In this document: piece by piece, positions 1 to 8,224 of the stretch
Position numbering within the stretch: the stretch's first letter is position 1
Layout: each line of letters begins with the position of its first letter
Assembly (NCBI RefSeq): GCF_030295935.1
Contig: NZ_AP027362.1
Span: 1,116,001 to 1,180,000 of the forward strand
Source: Thalassotalea piscium
Lineage (GTDB): Bacteria; Pseudomonadota; Gammaproteobacteria; Enterobacterales; Alteromonadaceae
Reading direction: 5' to 3'
Length of the DNA: 64,000 nt
The notes under the pieces: generated by a model
The model's input: the letters and a program-made list of their open reading frames with translations, nothing else
Database searches by the model: none
Told to the model about the DNA's origin: nothing
Position numbers and translations under genes: made by a program

Positions 1-1
1 T

Positions 2-1006
2 GACTCTTATTCTGATATTTGTTATGGGACAACAGCGACATCTACTGATGCAGGGCATGACAACTGCCGTAAAGAGCCCACCATTGCCGCAGCTATTTTA
101 GTTGATGGAGAGTTTGATGAAAGTGATACCAACTACTCACCAAGTGTTGGTAATGAGAACTTAATTGAAGAAACAGCTGATACATTTACTGTAGGGGTTT
201 CGTTAGCTCCGGCTTTCGCAGAAGGCTTACGTATTGCTGTAGATTATTACGATATTGCGATTAAAGACGCATTATCTAGTTATTCAAACGAAGATATTAT
301 GCGTTACTGTTACGATTCTTCATTAGCTTGGGATGCAAAAGGCGGTAGTAATGCTTTTTGTAATGATTTAAAACGAGATGAAGACGGTGCCCTTATTGAG
401 GTTATGCAACGTAACTATAACGTTGATGAAATAAGTACGAGCGGCGTAGATATCGCCCTAGAATACTTACATGACTTAGCGCAATATGGTCGTCTTAAAT
501 TTAAGACTGACTGGACGCATATAATTGATTGGGAAAAAACAGTTCAATCGCCAGATGGTCCAGAAACTACGGATTATTCAGGGTATTACGATAATGATAT
601 TTATGACACTCAAGGTTCTGCATCATTAACATGGTATAAAGATGAATGGCGTGTACGTTGGAGTACTAAATACAAAGGACCGATTACCGTTAATAAGAAT
701 GACCAAGACAATTGGCTTGATGATATGGCCAATAATACTGAAAATTGCTCAGCAGGTAGCGAAGCGTGTATTACTTACCCTGAACCTTTACAGTTCAATG
801 AGCTAGGTTCATACATTAAGCATAGTTTATCTGCGTCATATACCACAGAAACTACAACCGGTGCTGAGGTGCGTATTTCAGGCGGTATAAATAACATTTT
901 TGATAATAGAGGTGATTATAGTTTAGGTGGTAGAGGACATTTCTACAGCGGCTATGGTAGTAGTGTCGGGCGTTTCTTCTACTTAGGTGCTGAGGTTAAG
1001 TTTTAG
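2..1006 (+). CDS. TonB-dependent receptor, C-terminal part (5' end outside window)
   Basis: The reading frame is open from base 2 of the window to a TAG at 1004-1006, so this is the 3' portion of a larger gene. The visible protein of about 334 residues is rich in alternating aromatic and polar strands. It carries a GNENLIEETADTFTVGV stretch, which is the usual penultimate-barrel signature of TonB-dependent outer-membrane receptors, and it ends on a terminal Phe as expected for an outer-membrane barrel. Such receptors import siderophores, cobalamin or, in marine Alteromonadales, oligosaccharides and peptides. The plug and TonB box lie outside the window, so the substrate cannot be named. A strong terminator follows at 1101-1126. 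Confidence 0.85.
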   Translation, partial: DSYSDICYGTTATSTDAGHDNCRKEPTIAAAILVDGEFDESDTNYSPSVGNENLIEETADTFTVGVSLAPAFAEGLRIAVDYYDIAIKDALSSYSNEDIMRYCYDSSLAWDAKGGSNAFCNDLKRDEDGALIEVMQRNYNVDEISTSGVDIALEYLHDLAQYGRLKFKTDWTHIIDWEKTVQSPDGPETTDYSGYYDNDIYDTQGSASLTWYKDEWRVRWSTKYKGPITVNKNDQDNWLDDMANNTENCSAGSEACITYPEPLQFNELGSYIKHSLSASYTTETTTGAEVRISGGINNIFDNRGDYSLGGRGHFYSGYGSSVGRFFYLGAEVKF

Positions 1007-1100
1007 CAGTCACTGTAAGTTGTTAACCAAGGATATTCTTCCAAAACACAGCACAAGGAAGTGCTAATTGGCAAAACGGAAATTGTCATATTTACGCTGT

Positions 1101-1126
1101 AACTTCACATGGATGTGAAGTTTTTA
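1101..1126 (+). terminator. Rho-independent terminator after the TonB-dependent receptor
   Basis: A perfect 9-bp stem (AACTTCACA paired with TGTGAAGTT) closes a TGGA loop and runs directly into a T tract. It lies 95 bases after the receptor stop and before the phosphatase start, so it separates the two transcripts. Confidence 0.8.
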
Positions 1127-1159
1127 ACTAACTAATAAAACCATTTACAGAGTTCTGCT

Positions 1160-2278
1160 ATGACATTCTTCAAATATGCCTCCTTTATTATATTAACTAT
1201 TTTAGTCTTTGTGTTACCTAGCAAAGCATTGCTTGCTAATGAGAAAACTAATAATAAACAGTTAACCGTTTCTGATGGGCCTTATATTAATATTGATCCT
1301 GCCCAGCCAAATCTTGAAATCAATTGGCTTTGTCGTAATCAAGTTAATCAGACAATTATTAACATTCAAACCGCACCATTACCATATTACTTTAAAGCGT
1401 GTGACCTTAATGCTGCGGTTGACCGGGTCAGCTTTAAAGCAGATGCGATGGAGTACGAAGGTAAATTTAATGTAGTAGCGTTAAGTGACTTACACGGACA
1501 ATATGATCTAATGCTAACGTTGTTGAAAAATAATAGCGTAATCGACCAGCAGGGCAATTGGGCTTTTGATGATGGACATTTTGTTATTACCGGCGATATA
1601 TTTGATCGAGGTGATAAAGTAACTGAAATTTTATGGTTTATCTATAAGCTAGAGCAACAGGCTGAACAAGCAGGTGGTAAAGTGCATTTGTTGTTAGGAA
1701 ACCATGAGGTTATGGTGCTTAACGGTGACCTACGTTATTTACACCCAAAATATATACAAACGGCAGCCTTATTCAACCAGCCATTTGACGCGTTATTTTC
1801 AAAAATATCGATTTTAGGTCGCTGGTTAAGAAGTAAATCTGTACTAGTAAAAGTTAACAATATGTTATTTGCACACGGTGGTTTTCATCCCTCTTTAGCC
1901 CATGAAAAACGCACATTAGAAGAAATTAATCGTGTGTTTAAAAGTAATTTAATTAAAAACGAGCTAACTGAACCAAGAGCCGGTTGGGGGCGTTATTTGC
2001 ATAAAAGCAACGGGCCTATTTGGTACCGTGGCTATTTTAAAGATGACGGGGCAAGTTCTGCAGAAATAGACTTGCTATTAAAGCACTTTAACGTAGCGCA
2101 CTTAGTCGTTGGACATACCTCACAAAAACAAGTTGAAGCACGATTTCAAGGAAGGGTAATCGCGATTGATTCAAGTATTAAAAATGGGCAATACGGAGAA
2201 GTATTACATATTGAAGGAAATAAGTTATCCCGAGGAACACTTAGTGGTAAAAGGTTACCTTTATATGAAGATAAATAA
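1160..2278 (+). CDS. Shewanella-like metallophosphoesterase (PPP-family phosphatase)
   Basis: This is a 372-residue calcineurin-like phosphoesterase. Metal-binding motifs appear in the canonical order: DLHGQYD near residue 109, GDIFDRGD near 145, GNHE near 180, HGG near 239 and GHT near 318. An N-terminal hydrophobic segment (residues about 8-26, ending KALLA) reads as a signal peptide, so the enzyme is probably periplasmic. The motif set and length match the Shewanella-like protein phosphatases, first described from a cold-adapted Shewanella tyrosine phosphatase. The two-metal site would hydrolyse phosphoprotein or small phosphoester substrates; the physiological substrate is unknown. It is a single-gene unit between a terminator and a convergent gene. 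Confidence 0.9.
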   Translation: MTFFKYASFIILTILVFVLPSKALLANEKTNNKQLTVSDGPYINIDPAQPNLEINWLCRNQVNQTIINIQTAPLPYYFKACDLNAAVDRVSFKADAMEYEGKFNVVALSDLHGQYDLMLTLLKNNSVIDQQGNWAFDDGHFVITGDIFDRGDKVTEILWFIYKLEQQAEQAGGKVHLLLGNHEVMVLNGDLRYLHPKYIQTAALFNQPFDALFSKISILGRWLRSKSVLVKVNNMLFAHGGFHPSLAHEKRTLEEINRVFKSNLIKNELTEPRAGWGRYLHKSNGPIWYRGYFKDDGASSAEIDLLLKHFNVAHLVVGHTSQKQVEARFQGRVIAIDSSIKNGQYGEVLHIEGNKLSRGTLSGKRLPLYEDK

Positions 2279-2395
2279 TTTTTTGAGTATTTTAACGTTA
2301 ATGTATATATCATCAAAACGATTCAAGCAACTAGCTAAGCAATAGTTTGGTGGTTGAAAGAGAGTAGTAGTGTGTTTAAATTTAAGGGTTAGCTA

Positions 2396-2929
2396 CTACA
2401 AACTACGCGTACAGTTTCTACCATCACTTTTAGCTTGATAGAGCGCTTTATCTGCTAATTCAATCAATAACTCAGCAGATGTAGCACTATTGGGAATAAA
2501 ACTAGCAACACCTAAACTTGCGGTAATATTTATTGTTTTATCTGAAATTACAATATTTAAACTTTCAATGCCTTTACGAATATGTTCGGCAATTTTTATT
2601 GCTCCATAGTTATCAGTGTTAGGTAAAATAACAACTAACTCTTCGCCACCGTATCTACATACTAAGTCTGGCGAGCGTTTAACCATGTTGTACATTGTGC
2701 TAGCTACCATTTTTAGGCAATGATCACCGACTAAGTGGCCGTGAGTGTCATTTATATCTTTAAAATAATCAAGATCGAGCATTACTAATGAAATACTAGA
2801 CTGGTTGCGTAATGCCCTTGAAAACTCTTGATGTAGCACCTCATCAAAATAACGACGATTGCGAATACCCGTGACTTGGTCCATTGTAGATAAGTTAGAT
2901 AATTCTTTATTTAGTTGTTTTACTTTCAC
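2396..2929 (-). CDS. GGDEF diguanylate cyclase domain, 3' part of a gene split by an in-frame stop
   Basis: The 177-residue product is a nearly bare GGDEF domain with MDQVTGIRNRRYFDE at its start and an active-site GGEEL. An RSPD sequence five residues before GGEEL matches the RxxD inhibitory site, so a complete protein should make cyclic di-GMP from two GTP and be feedback-inhibited. The only start available is a GTG at 2929, with no clear ribosome site. It continues in exactly the same frame as the sensor protein encoded upstream (2945-4234), separated only by TAA and five sense codons. The two pieces almost certainly derive from one membrane-bound cyclase. Whether this part is translated alone is doubtful. 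Confidence 0.7.
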   Translation of the reverse strand: MKVKQLNKELSNLSTMDQVTGIRNRRYFDEVLHQEFSRALRNQSSISLVMLDLDYFKDINDTHGHLVGDHCLKMVASTMYNMVKRSPDLVCRYGGEELVVILPNTDNYGAIKIAEHIRKGIESLNIVISDKTINITASLGVASFIPNSATSAELLIELADKALYQAKSDGRNCTRSL

Positions 2930-2944
2930 TAAAGCGTTTGCTAG

Positions 2945-4234
2945 TTATTTTGTACGCGAATTTACTCTGCTTTCTAGCTCTTGATTCTGCTTTTTCTGGG
3001 TAAAAATCAATTCTTCCTTAATCAGAAGAGACTCTTTTTCTGCAACAAGGCGGCGGTTCATTGCATCATAAAAACGTTCAGCAAGCGCAAAAGATAGTAA
3101 AATAACTTCAATACCGGACCCTATTTGAGCTGCAGATTCCGTAAAAGTGTTTCGTGGTAATATGCCTAGCTTGTTCATTGACAAGATGGCCACTCCAATT
3201 AGTAGCGCACTCCATGCAGCTGAAAAGTAAACATCATACTTATATCTTCGGTTAAACATAACATAGTAGCTAACGGTTAAAATTGTACTACTGATAACAA
3301 TTGCTAAACTTGCGACATACGGGATCATCATCGAATAGGGGTAGACAATACTTGCCGCGGTTGCAATTAAGCTAACTATAATGAGTAAAGAGGTAAACTT
3401 ATATATTTTAGGGTAATTAATCTTTACTTTTAAAAAGGCATTAACAAATAAAAGAGCACAAACCAAAGCTATTGGTGATAACACGGCAAGACTTTTTTCA
3501 TTCCAAGTAGGGACATTTGGCCAAAGAAACTGGAATGCAAAACCAGATAAAGTTAATTGATTTATAGCAAAAATAGACACATAAATTACATAATATACAT
3601 AAACATTGTCTTTAACTCTAAAAAATAAAAATAGATTATACAATGACATAACTAATACAACGCCATAGTAAAGACCATGCTCTATAAGAAAGTTTTGTTC
3701 TCGTTCAAAAAATGTATTGTTTGGCCAAACAGTCAGTGAAAACTGTACCGCACTAGTTGAGCGTATTTTTAATAATATCGTTTGTTCTTGATCGGTTTTA
3801 GGTAATGGAAATAAAAATGCACGATGTTTTATTGGGCGTTCGGAAAAGTTATATTGATCACCTGTTAAAATGGTTTCAACAATTTTACCCTTTTTAAGGC
3901 GATAAAAAGAAATATTATCGAGCAGTGCGTAATCAAGCTCTAAAAGCCGTTCATGAGCTTGTGCAGGTAATGCAAAGCGAAACCAGTAGGTATGAGGTGA
4001 AAACCCATAAGAAGGTGTTCTCGAAATACTTTTTTCCCATTGCAAATTATTTTGATCAAAAACTTCTTCGTTAAGAATATCGAACACAGTTAATTGATGT
4101 GTAGGATCGATTAACACTTCAATTTGTTCGCCCTTTATTGAAGCCGACTCTATACTTTGTGCGTGAACATAGAGAGGGCTGATGAACGAAGAAAGCAATG
4201 CAACTAAGCTAATAATACTTAGCCTAAAAACCAA
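2945..4234 (-). CDS. 7TMR-DISM sensor protein, 5' part of a split diguanylate cyclase
   Basis: The 429-residue product has a signal peptide (residues 1-25) and a periplasmic 7TMR-DISM extracellular domain (about 40-170, with SYGFSPHTYWFRF). Seven transmembrane helices follow (about 180-385), then a cytoplasmic coiled coil that stops at ELESRVNSRTK. In family members this coiled coil runs directly into a GGDEF domain. Here a TAA replaces what is probably a GAA codon, and the GGDEF sequence resumes in the same frame. The sensor would bind an unknown periplasmic, probably carbohydrate-like, ligand. Without its output domain it is likely a non-functional remnant, unless the stop is read through or is a sequence error. 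Confidence 0.8.
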   Translation of the reverse strand: MVFRLSIISLVALLSSFISPLYVHAQSIESASIKGEQIEVLIDPTHQLTVFDILNEEVFDQNNLQWEKSISRTPSYGFSPHTYWFRFALPAQAHERLLELDYALLDNISFYRLKKGKIVETILTGDQYNFSERPIKHRAFLFPLPKTDQEQTILLKIRSTSAVQFSLTVWPNNTFFEREQNFLIEHGLYYGVVLVMSLYNLFLFFRVKDNVYVYYVIYVSIFAINQLTLSGFAFQFLWPNVPTWNEKSLAVLSPIALVCALLFVNAFLKVKINYPKIYKFTSLLIIVSLIATAASIVYPYSMMIPYVASLAIVISSTILTVSYYVMFNRRYKYDVYFSAAWSALLIGVAILSMNKLGILPRNTFTESAAQIGSGIEVILLSFALAERFYDAMNRRLVAEKESLLIKEELIFTQKKQNQELESRVNSRTK

Positions 4235-4356
4235 TTTGAATTGAAAGATAGCTTTTCCTCAGTAGAAATATACAGACCAGAGTTATCTGTTCATAGTACA
4301 AGAGAGATGTCACTCTTTAACAGATAAATTTTAGTACCTTAGTACCAATGTATTAC

Positions 4357-5775
4357 CTAACACTCCGCAATATTTACAGCAATAGCAAGGCCGCCCTCAG
4401 AGGTTTCTTTAAAACGATTATTCATGCTTTTCGCCGTTTCCCACATGGTTTGAATAACTTCGTCTAAAGTAACTCTTGCATTGGCCGGATCACTCTCAAT
4501 AGCTATGTTTGCAGCGGTAATGGCTTTAATTGCCCCCATTGAGTTACGTTCAATGCAAGGAATTTGCACTAAACCCCCAACAGGATCACAGGTTAGGCCT
4601 AAATGATGCTCCATCGCAATTTCTGCGGCCATTAGTACTTGACCAGGTGAACCACCCATTATTTCAGTTAAACCTGCTGCTGCCATAGCCGAAGAAACAC
4701 CCGTTTCAGCTTGGCAACCGCCCATCGCGGCTGATATTGTTGCGTTTTTCTTAAACAATGTGCCAATTTCACCTGCAACTAATAAAAAACGAATGATTTT
4801 GTCGTTTCCTGTAAATTCAGTAAATGCCTGTGAATACATTAAAACAGCTGGAATAATACCGCTTGCGCCATTAGTGGGCGCGGTAATAATTCGTCCGAAG
4901 TTAGCATTTTCTTCATTAACTGCTAAGGCAAAACAAGTCACCCATTTATTGATATTAACAAAGTTTTCTTCAGCGTCATCAACTAACTGATACCATTGTT
5001 CGCGAGTTTTATATTTTTTGTCTTCACCTAATAATTTTCGGTTTAAACCTGCTGCTCTGCGAGCGACTCTTAAACCACCAGGTAACACACCTTCTTGATT
5101 CACCCCCTTGTAAATACAGTCTTTTATATTTTCCCAGATGTATAATGCTTGCGCTTGAGTTTCCTGTTTTGTTCGCCAACTTTCCTCATTAAGGTATATG
5201 AGATCTGAAAAGGAAAGCCCTAACTTTTCACAATTTAACAGAACATCTTTTCCATGATGACAAGGGTAGGGTGTTCGGGTAAGCACTTTATCAACAGAGG
5301 TTTGTTCTTGTGTGGCAACAAATCCTCCGCCTATTGAGTAATAATCTTGTTCAAGTTCTAAACCGTCATTAAAAACAGCTTTAAAGACCATGCCATTGGG
5401 GTGAAAGTCTAGGCTTTTAGTCATATTTAAAATAAGGTGATGACCATAAATAAATGGGATCTCGACTTCACCACCTAACTTTAGAGAGTTTGCAGACTTT
5501 ATTGCCGCTATTTTTTCAGTTATTTTGGTGGTATCAATTGTCTTAAAATTTTCACCTGAAAGGCCCAACATTCCAGCAATGTCTGTACCATGGCCAATGC
5601 CTGTTTTGGCTAATGAACCATAAAATTCAACAAACACTTCTTTTACATCTGACAGTTTATGTTTTTTTCGAATAAGATCTAAAAATAATTCAGCCGCATT
5701 CCAAGGGCCCATAGTATGTGAGCTTGAAGGACCAATGCCGACCTTTATAATTTCAAAAATACTGATTGATTCCAT
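4357..5775 (-). CDS. sdaA: L-serine ammonia-lyase (iron-sulfur L-serine dehydratase)
   Basis: The enzyme deaminates L-serine to pyruvate and ammonia with a [4Fe-4S] cluster. The N-terminal beta domain begins SIFEIIKVGIGPSSSHTMG, the diagnostic Ser-binding motif. The alpha domain carries the cluster cysteines in GGCQAETG, CDPVGG and IPCIERN. I chose the ATG at 5775 (472 residues) because GAGGGA sits at proper spacing before it; the ATG 12 bases upstream has no ribosome site. The MESISIFEIIK opening and PWNAAE sequence differ from E. coli SdaA and recall, from memory, versions common in Bacteroidetes, so lateral transfer is possible. It stands alone between a split cyclase and a lipoprotein gene. 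Confidence 0.93.
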   Translation of the reverse strand: MESISIFEIIKVGIGPSSSHTMGPWNAAELFLDLIRKKHKLSDVKEVFVEFYGSLAKTGIGHGTDIAGMLGLSGENFKTIDTTKITEKIAAIKSANSLKLGGEVEIPFIYGHHLILNMTKSLDFHPNGMVFKAVFNDGLELEQDYYSIGGGFVATQEQTSVDKVLTRTPYPCHHGKDVLLNCEKLGLSFSDLIYLNEESWRTKQETQAQALYIWENIKDCIYKGVNQEGVLPGGLRVARRAAGLNRKLLGEDKKYKTREQWYQLVDDAEENFVNINKWVTCFALAVNEENANFGRIITAPTNGASGIIPAVLMYSQAFTEFTGNDKIIRFLLVAGEIGTLFKKNATISAAMGGCQAETGVSSAMAAAGLTEIMGGSPGQVLMAAEIAMEHHLGLTCDPVGGLVQIPCIERNSMGAIKAITAANIAIESDPANARVTLDEVIQTMWETAKSMNNRFKETSEGGLAIAVNIAEC

Positions 5776-5854
5776 TTTATCCCTCATTCTATTTAAACGT
5801 TTAACACACTATGATAGTAGGCTAATTTTACTAGATAGCATTATTATTCAAGCT

Positions 5855-6214
5855 TTAAATTGCAGTACAAAACTCGATTGTATCACCTGATGTTCCATTA
5901 GCATTATGGTTAAGTAGTGTAGCCGATGAACCCGACCCAATACCTTTTGTCCACCACTCTAGCTTATCTGAAACGTAGCGTGAACCACTTGCTGAAACGG
6001 TGATCTTCATTTCAATTTCATTGCGCTTATATGTAACGATAGCTTTATTAGTAGTAGGGTAACTTGCCGTTATAGTGTCGCCGCTCTCGCACAGGTAATG
6101 GTGTAATTGGTGTGGTGTAGCTAATGCCGTTTCTTTATTTTTTTTATTAAAAGAATTTGTACAAGCTGAAATAAGTATTGTTGACGCTATGGCAAGGGAA
6201 GTTAATATTCTCAT
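5855..6214 (-). CDS. MliC/PliC-type lysozyme-inhibitor lipoprotein
   Basis: This 119-residue protein has a type II signal peptide ending in LISAC, so it should be lipidated at Cys18. The mature part matches the membrane-bound C-type lysozyme inhibitor fold: an early YLCESGD, the core SASGSRYVSD followed by LEWWTKG, and a final Cys that would pair with the first. MliC proteins sit in the outer membrane facing the periplasm and protect peptidoglycan from host or competitor lysozyme. The conserved Ser and Lys of the inhibitory loop appear in the SGSRY and WTKG positions. It is preceded by GGAGACCC near its start and is a one-gene unit. Confidence 0.75.
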   Translation of the reverse strand: MRILTSLAIASTILISACTNSFNKKNKETALATPHQLHHYLCESGDTITASYPTTNKAIVTYKRNEIEMKITVSASGSRYVSDKLEWWTKGIGSGSSATLLNHNANGTSGDTIEFCTAI

Positions 6215-6310
6215 ACGGGTCTCCGTTTTTAGTTATTGTTATCAGTTTGTTTGAACTTCAAGTGTTCGCTTTATTGTAGGGTGGTTTTAAATAAGAAAAT
6301 TAATTAAATA

Positions 6311-6538
6311 ACCTGAGCTCTGGATAACGGATGTACGAGCAACACCGATAAAGTTATATTTTTCAATTGCTTATTATAGAACAATCGTATTGCTTATGTA
6401 GTTATATATCAATGTTATAAGTTTTGAGTGAATCAAGCCAAATTTGCGTACCTAATAGCGAGCTATTAGTAGCAAATTTAACGCAGATACGCGCAAAAAT
6501 CGTAACATTGACGTGCTTAGCTTATCCGGAACTAAGGT
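6311..6538. repeat. Family 1 repeat (MITE-like), copy A, 228 bp
   Basis: The element starts ACCTGAGCTCTGG and ends CCGGAACTAAGGT, imperfect inverted ends, and is flanked on both sides by TAAATA (6305-6310 and 6539-6544), a 6-bp target duplication. Inside is the palindrome CTAATAGC-GA-GCTATTAG shared by all copies. Relative to the copies at 19740 and 40039 it lacks a segment of about 50 bp. It has no coding capacity and fits a non-autonomous transposon mobilised in trans. Confidence 0.85.
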
Positions 6539-6586
6539 TAAATAGAGCTATTAACTAAAGTATATATTTTATAAGGGGATAAAGTA

Positions 6587-6718
6587 ATGAAAAATATAGT
6601 AATACACGTAATTGATAGACTTTACGGTTATGTTTTAACCATACAAGGATATAACGATACAGCAACCATTAGGTTCACTATGTATTTAATGGATAATCTC
6701 ATCAGTAGGTTTTTTTGA
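6587..6718 (+). CDS. Possible small protein, 43 residues, unknown
   Basis: An ATG at 6587 is preceded by AAGGGG at good spacing and opens a 43-codon frame ending TGA at 6716-6718. The peptide begins MKNIVIHVIDRLYGY and ends LISRFF. I recognise no family and it has no clear membrane segment. A 10-bp hairpin follows at 6743-6768. It lies just downstream of a family 1 repeat, so it could be a remnant exposed by that insertion. The ribosome site is the only real support. Confidence 0.3.
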   Translation: MKNIVIHVIDRLYGYVLTIQGYNDTATIRFTMYLMDNLISRFF

Positions 6719-6742
6719 GGTGCTAGTATTGCTAGCTATTTG

Positions 6743-6768
6743 AAGTGCTTAACGCTAATTAAGCACTT
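6743..6768. terminator. Hairpin between convergent small genes
   Basis: AAGTGCTTAA pairs perfectly with TTAAGCACTT around the loop CGCTAA. It lies between the 3' ends of the short + strand frame at 6587 and the - strand gene at 6827. The T tract is weak on both sides, so a bidirectional terminator is plausible but unproven. Confidence 0.45.
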
Positions 6769-6826
6769 TGATCATTATTATCTATTTAATTGAATATGTT
6801 ACTACACATTTTTTCTAAACACTTAA

Positions 6827-7303
6827 TTAAACCGTGCCAGACTTACACTGTCTTTTTCGTAATAATTCATCAAATACTAAAGGGTTTTTCAACTCAGAGG
6901 TTATTACTTCAGACACATTTACGCCAGTATCTACTTCTTGAATCCATAAGGCTATTTTATCGTTATCTAACTTTCTATTTAACATATAGCTTTTATTGGC
7001 ATCTAGTTTTACTTTAAAGTTAACATAGGTTTCTTTTGTACTTTCAGGGATATGACGTTTAGTGACGCTAGCCTTGACCCATAAATCGTGCTCGCCGCTA
7101 ATGTATTGTTTAGGCTCAGACCAAGTTGTTGGCTTCTTTTTAAAGCACATTAAGTGAGCGTATTCTATTTCTGTGCTTTCAACATTTTTAAAGTTTTCAA
7201 ATCTAAAGTGATCTTCTTTAATCTCTGCTTTTATCGGCAAAACGCTACAACTCAGTGTTATGGCACCCAAAGCCGGAAGAATGAGTAACTTTAAATATTT
7301 CAT
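6827..7303 (-). CDS. Secreted or lipoprotein-like hypothetical protein
   Basis: This 158-residue protein has an N-terminal hydrophobic stretch ending ITLSCS, a plausible but imperfect lipobox, so it is probably exported and possibly lipidated. The mature part is charged and beta-rich, with a Cys in HLMCFKKK and another near the end (KRQCKS) that could form a disulfide. I recognise no domain. AAGGAA stands 7 bases before the ATG. Two very short membrane-protein genes lie immediately upstream on the same strand (7343-7438 and 7458-7559), so the three may form one transcript. Function is unknown. Confidence 0.6.
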   Translation of the reverse strand: MKYLKLLILPALGAITLSCSVLPIKAEIKEDHFRFENFKNVESTEIEYAHLMCFKKKPTTWSEPKQYISGEHDLWVKASVTKRHIPESTKETYVNFKVKLDANKSYMLNRKLDNDKIALWIQEVDTGVNVSEVITSELKNPLVFDELLRKRQCKSGTV

Positions 7304-7342
7304 ATTTATTTCCTTATAATCATTAAATGTAAAAAGTGTTGA

Positions 7343-7438
7343 TTAGGTTGTTTTGTTTATTGCTTTAACCATTTTAAAAGAGATTCGTAGCCACATAATA
7401 ATGCCTATCAAACCTAATACTAATAAAGAATAATACAT
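7343..7438 (-). CDS. Small membrane protein, 31 residues
   Basis: The frame encodes MYYSLLVLGLIGIIMWLRIS followed by a basic tail (FKMVKAINKTT). That is one transmembrane helix with a positive C-terminal end, the pattern of a bacterial small membrane protein. AGGAA is present 8-9 bases before the ATG. It lies 19 bases after the stop of another single-helix gene and 39 bases before the 158-residue gene. No family is recognised. The hydrophobic composition and a correctly placed ribosome site make it more than a random frame. Confidence 0.45.
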   Translation of the reverse strand: MYYSLLVLGLIGIIMWLRISFKMVKAINKTT

Positions 7439-7457
7439 TACGCCATTTCCTATGTTG

Positions 7458-7559
7458 CTATATATAACAATACCCTAACAAAAAAATCAAAAAAATCAAA
7501 AAAAGTGGAATGGTAATTGTAGCTGCAATTATTTGTAATTTTCCAGGCTTTACTTTCAT
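7458..7559 (-). CDS. Small membrane protein, 33 residues
   Basis: This frame encodes a basic N-terminus (MKVKPGKLQ) followed by a long uninterrupted hydrophobic helix (IIAATITIPLFLIFLIFLLG) and ends CYI. The A/T-rich run near 7480-7505 is the coding sequence of the FLIFLIFL stretch. AAGGAA lies about 12 bases upstream, slightly far. It precedes the 31-residue membrane protein by 19 bases. The pair could be subunits of a small membrane complex, a toxin-like peptide pair, or partners of the downstream exported protein. I recognise no homologue. Confidence 0.42.
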   Translation of the reverse strand: MKVKPGKLQIIAATITIPLFLIFLIFLLGYCYI

Positions 7560-7656
7560 ACTTGGTAATATTCCTTTATAGCTTTATTATTTAAAGATCA
7601 ACAGACGCTAGTTATACTATTAGGTAATAACGTTTTTATTGGCTTATCTTTTGTTA

Positions 7657-7835
7657 GGGCGTGTTGAACTTTCGAGTACAAATCTTGTACGAAACGTATC
7701 CGTAGGACAGCGCCTCTTTGGTTTTTCTACGGCATTTTCACTTATTTATGGAGAACAACTCCATTACATAAGTTCAGCCTTGTATAAACATCAAATAAAT
7801 CGCTGCAAAAATGTACAGCAAAGGTCAACACGCCC
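7657..7835. repeat. Family 2 repeat (MITE-like), 179 bp, TA-flanked
   Basis: The ends are an 11-bp perfect inverted repeat, GGGCGTGTTGA and TCAACACGCCC, with TA on each outer side. The body, from TTTCGAGTACAAAT through a TTTGGTTTTTCTAC stretch to GTACAGCAAAGG, is also present at 20202-20594. It has no transposase. A TA duplication would fit an IS630/Tc1-like or IS427-like mobiliser; that assignment is inference. Confidence 0.75.
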
Positions 7836-7887
7836 TAGCGATATGCCCTTGTAATGAAGACTCTATTTTTTATTTGATTTATACTTA

Positions 7888-8171
7888 ACCAGAGTTCGGG
7901 ATAATGGATGTGCGTAAAACATCTAAAGTAATATTTTACAATGCTTTAGATTACTTTTTATAAGTACTAAGTGCATTTTTACTACCAATGCTATAATTTT
8001 TGTGTGAATTAAGGCTGACTTGTGTACCTAATAACCAACTATTTGTAGCAATAGTAGCAAATTAACGGTTTTTTAGTTCCAGTAAAAACCAAGTACCTAG
8101 GTCATTGCAGGCAACGCAGATACGCGCAAAAATCGTAGCTTTGGCCTACTTAGCTTATACTGAATTTAGGT
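7888..8171. repeat. Family 1 repeat, copy B, 284 bp
   Basis: This is the most diverged full-length copy: it starts ACCAGAGTTCGGG, ends GAATTTAGGT, and is flanked by TACTTA at 7882-7887 and 8172-8177. It keeps the internal segment missing from copy A. It ends 53 bases before the DUF454 gene, so its right end may lie in that gene's 5' region. Confidence 0.8.
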
Positions 8172-8224
8172 TACTTAACCTAATTCGCTTTGTATACGCA
8201 GATATATTGTATGGTGTTAGCATT

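Noticed and set aside
7470-7510. A-rich run as a simple-sequence repeat
   Set aside because: On the minus strand it reads as the FLIFLIFL part of a 33-residue membrane protein with a ribosome site, so it is better explained as coding.
7639-7854. A 71-codon + strand frame
   Set aside because: It is contained almost wholly in the family 2 repeat; the same nucleotide sequence recurs at 20202-20594 without keeping the frame.
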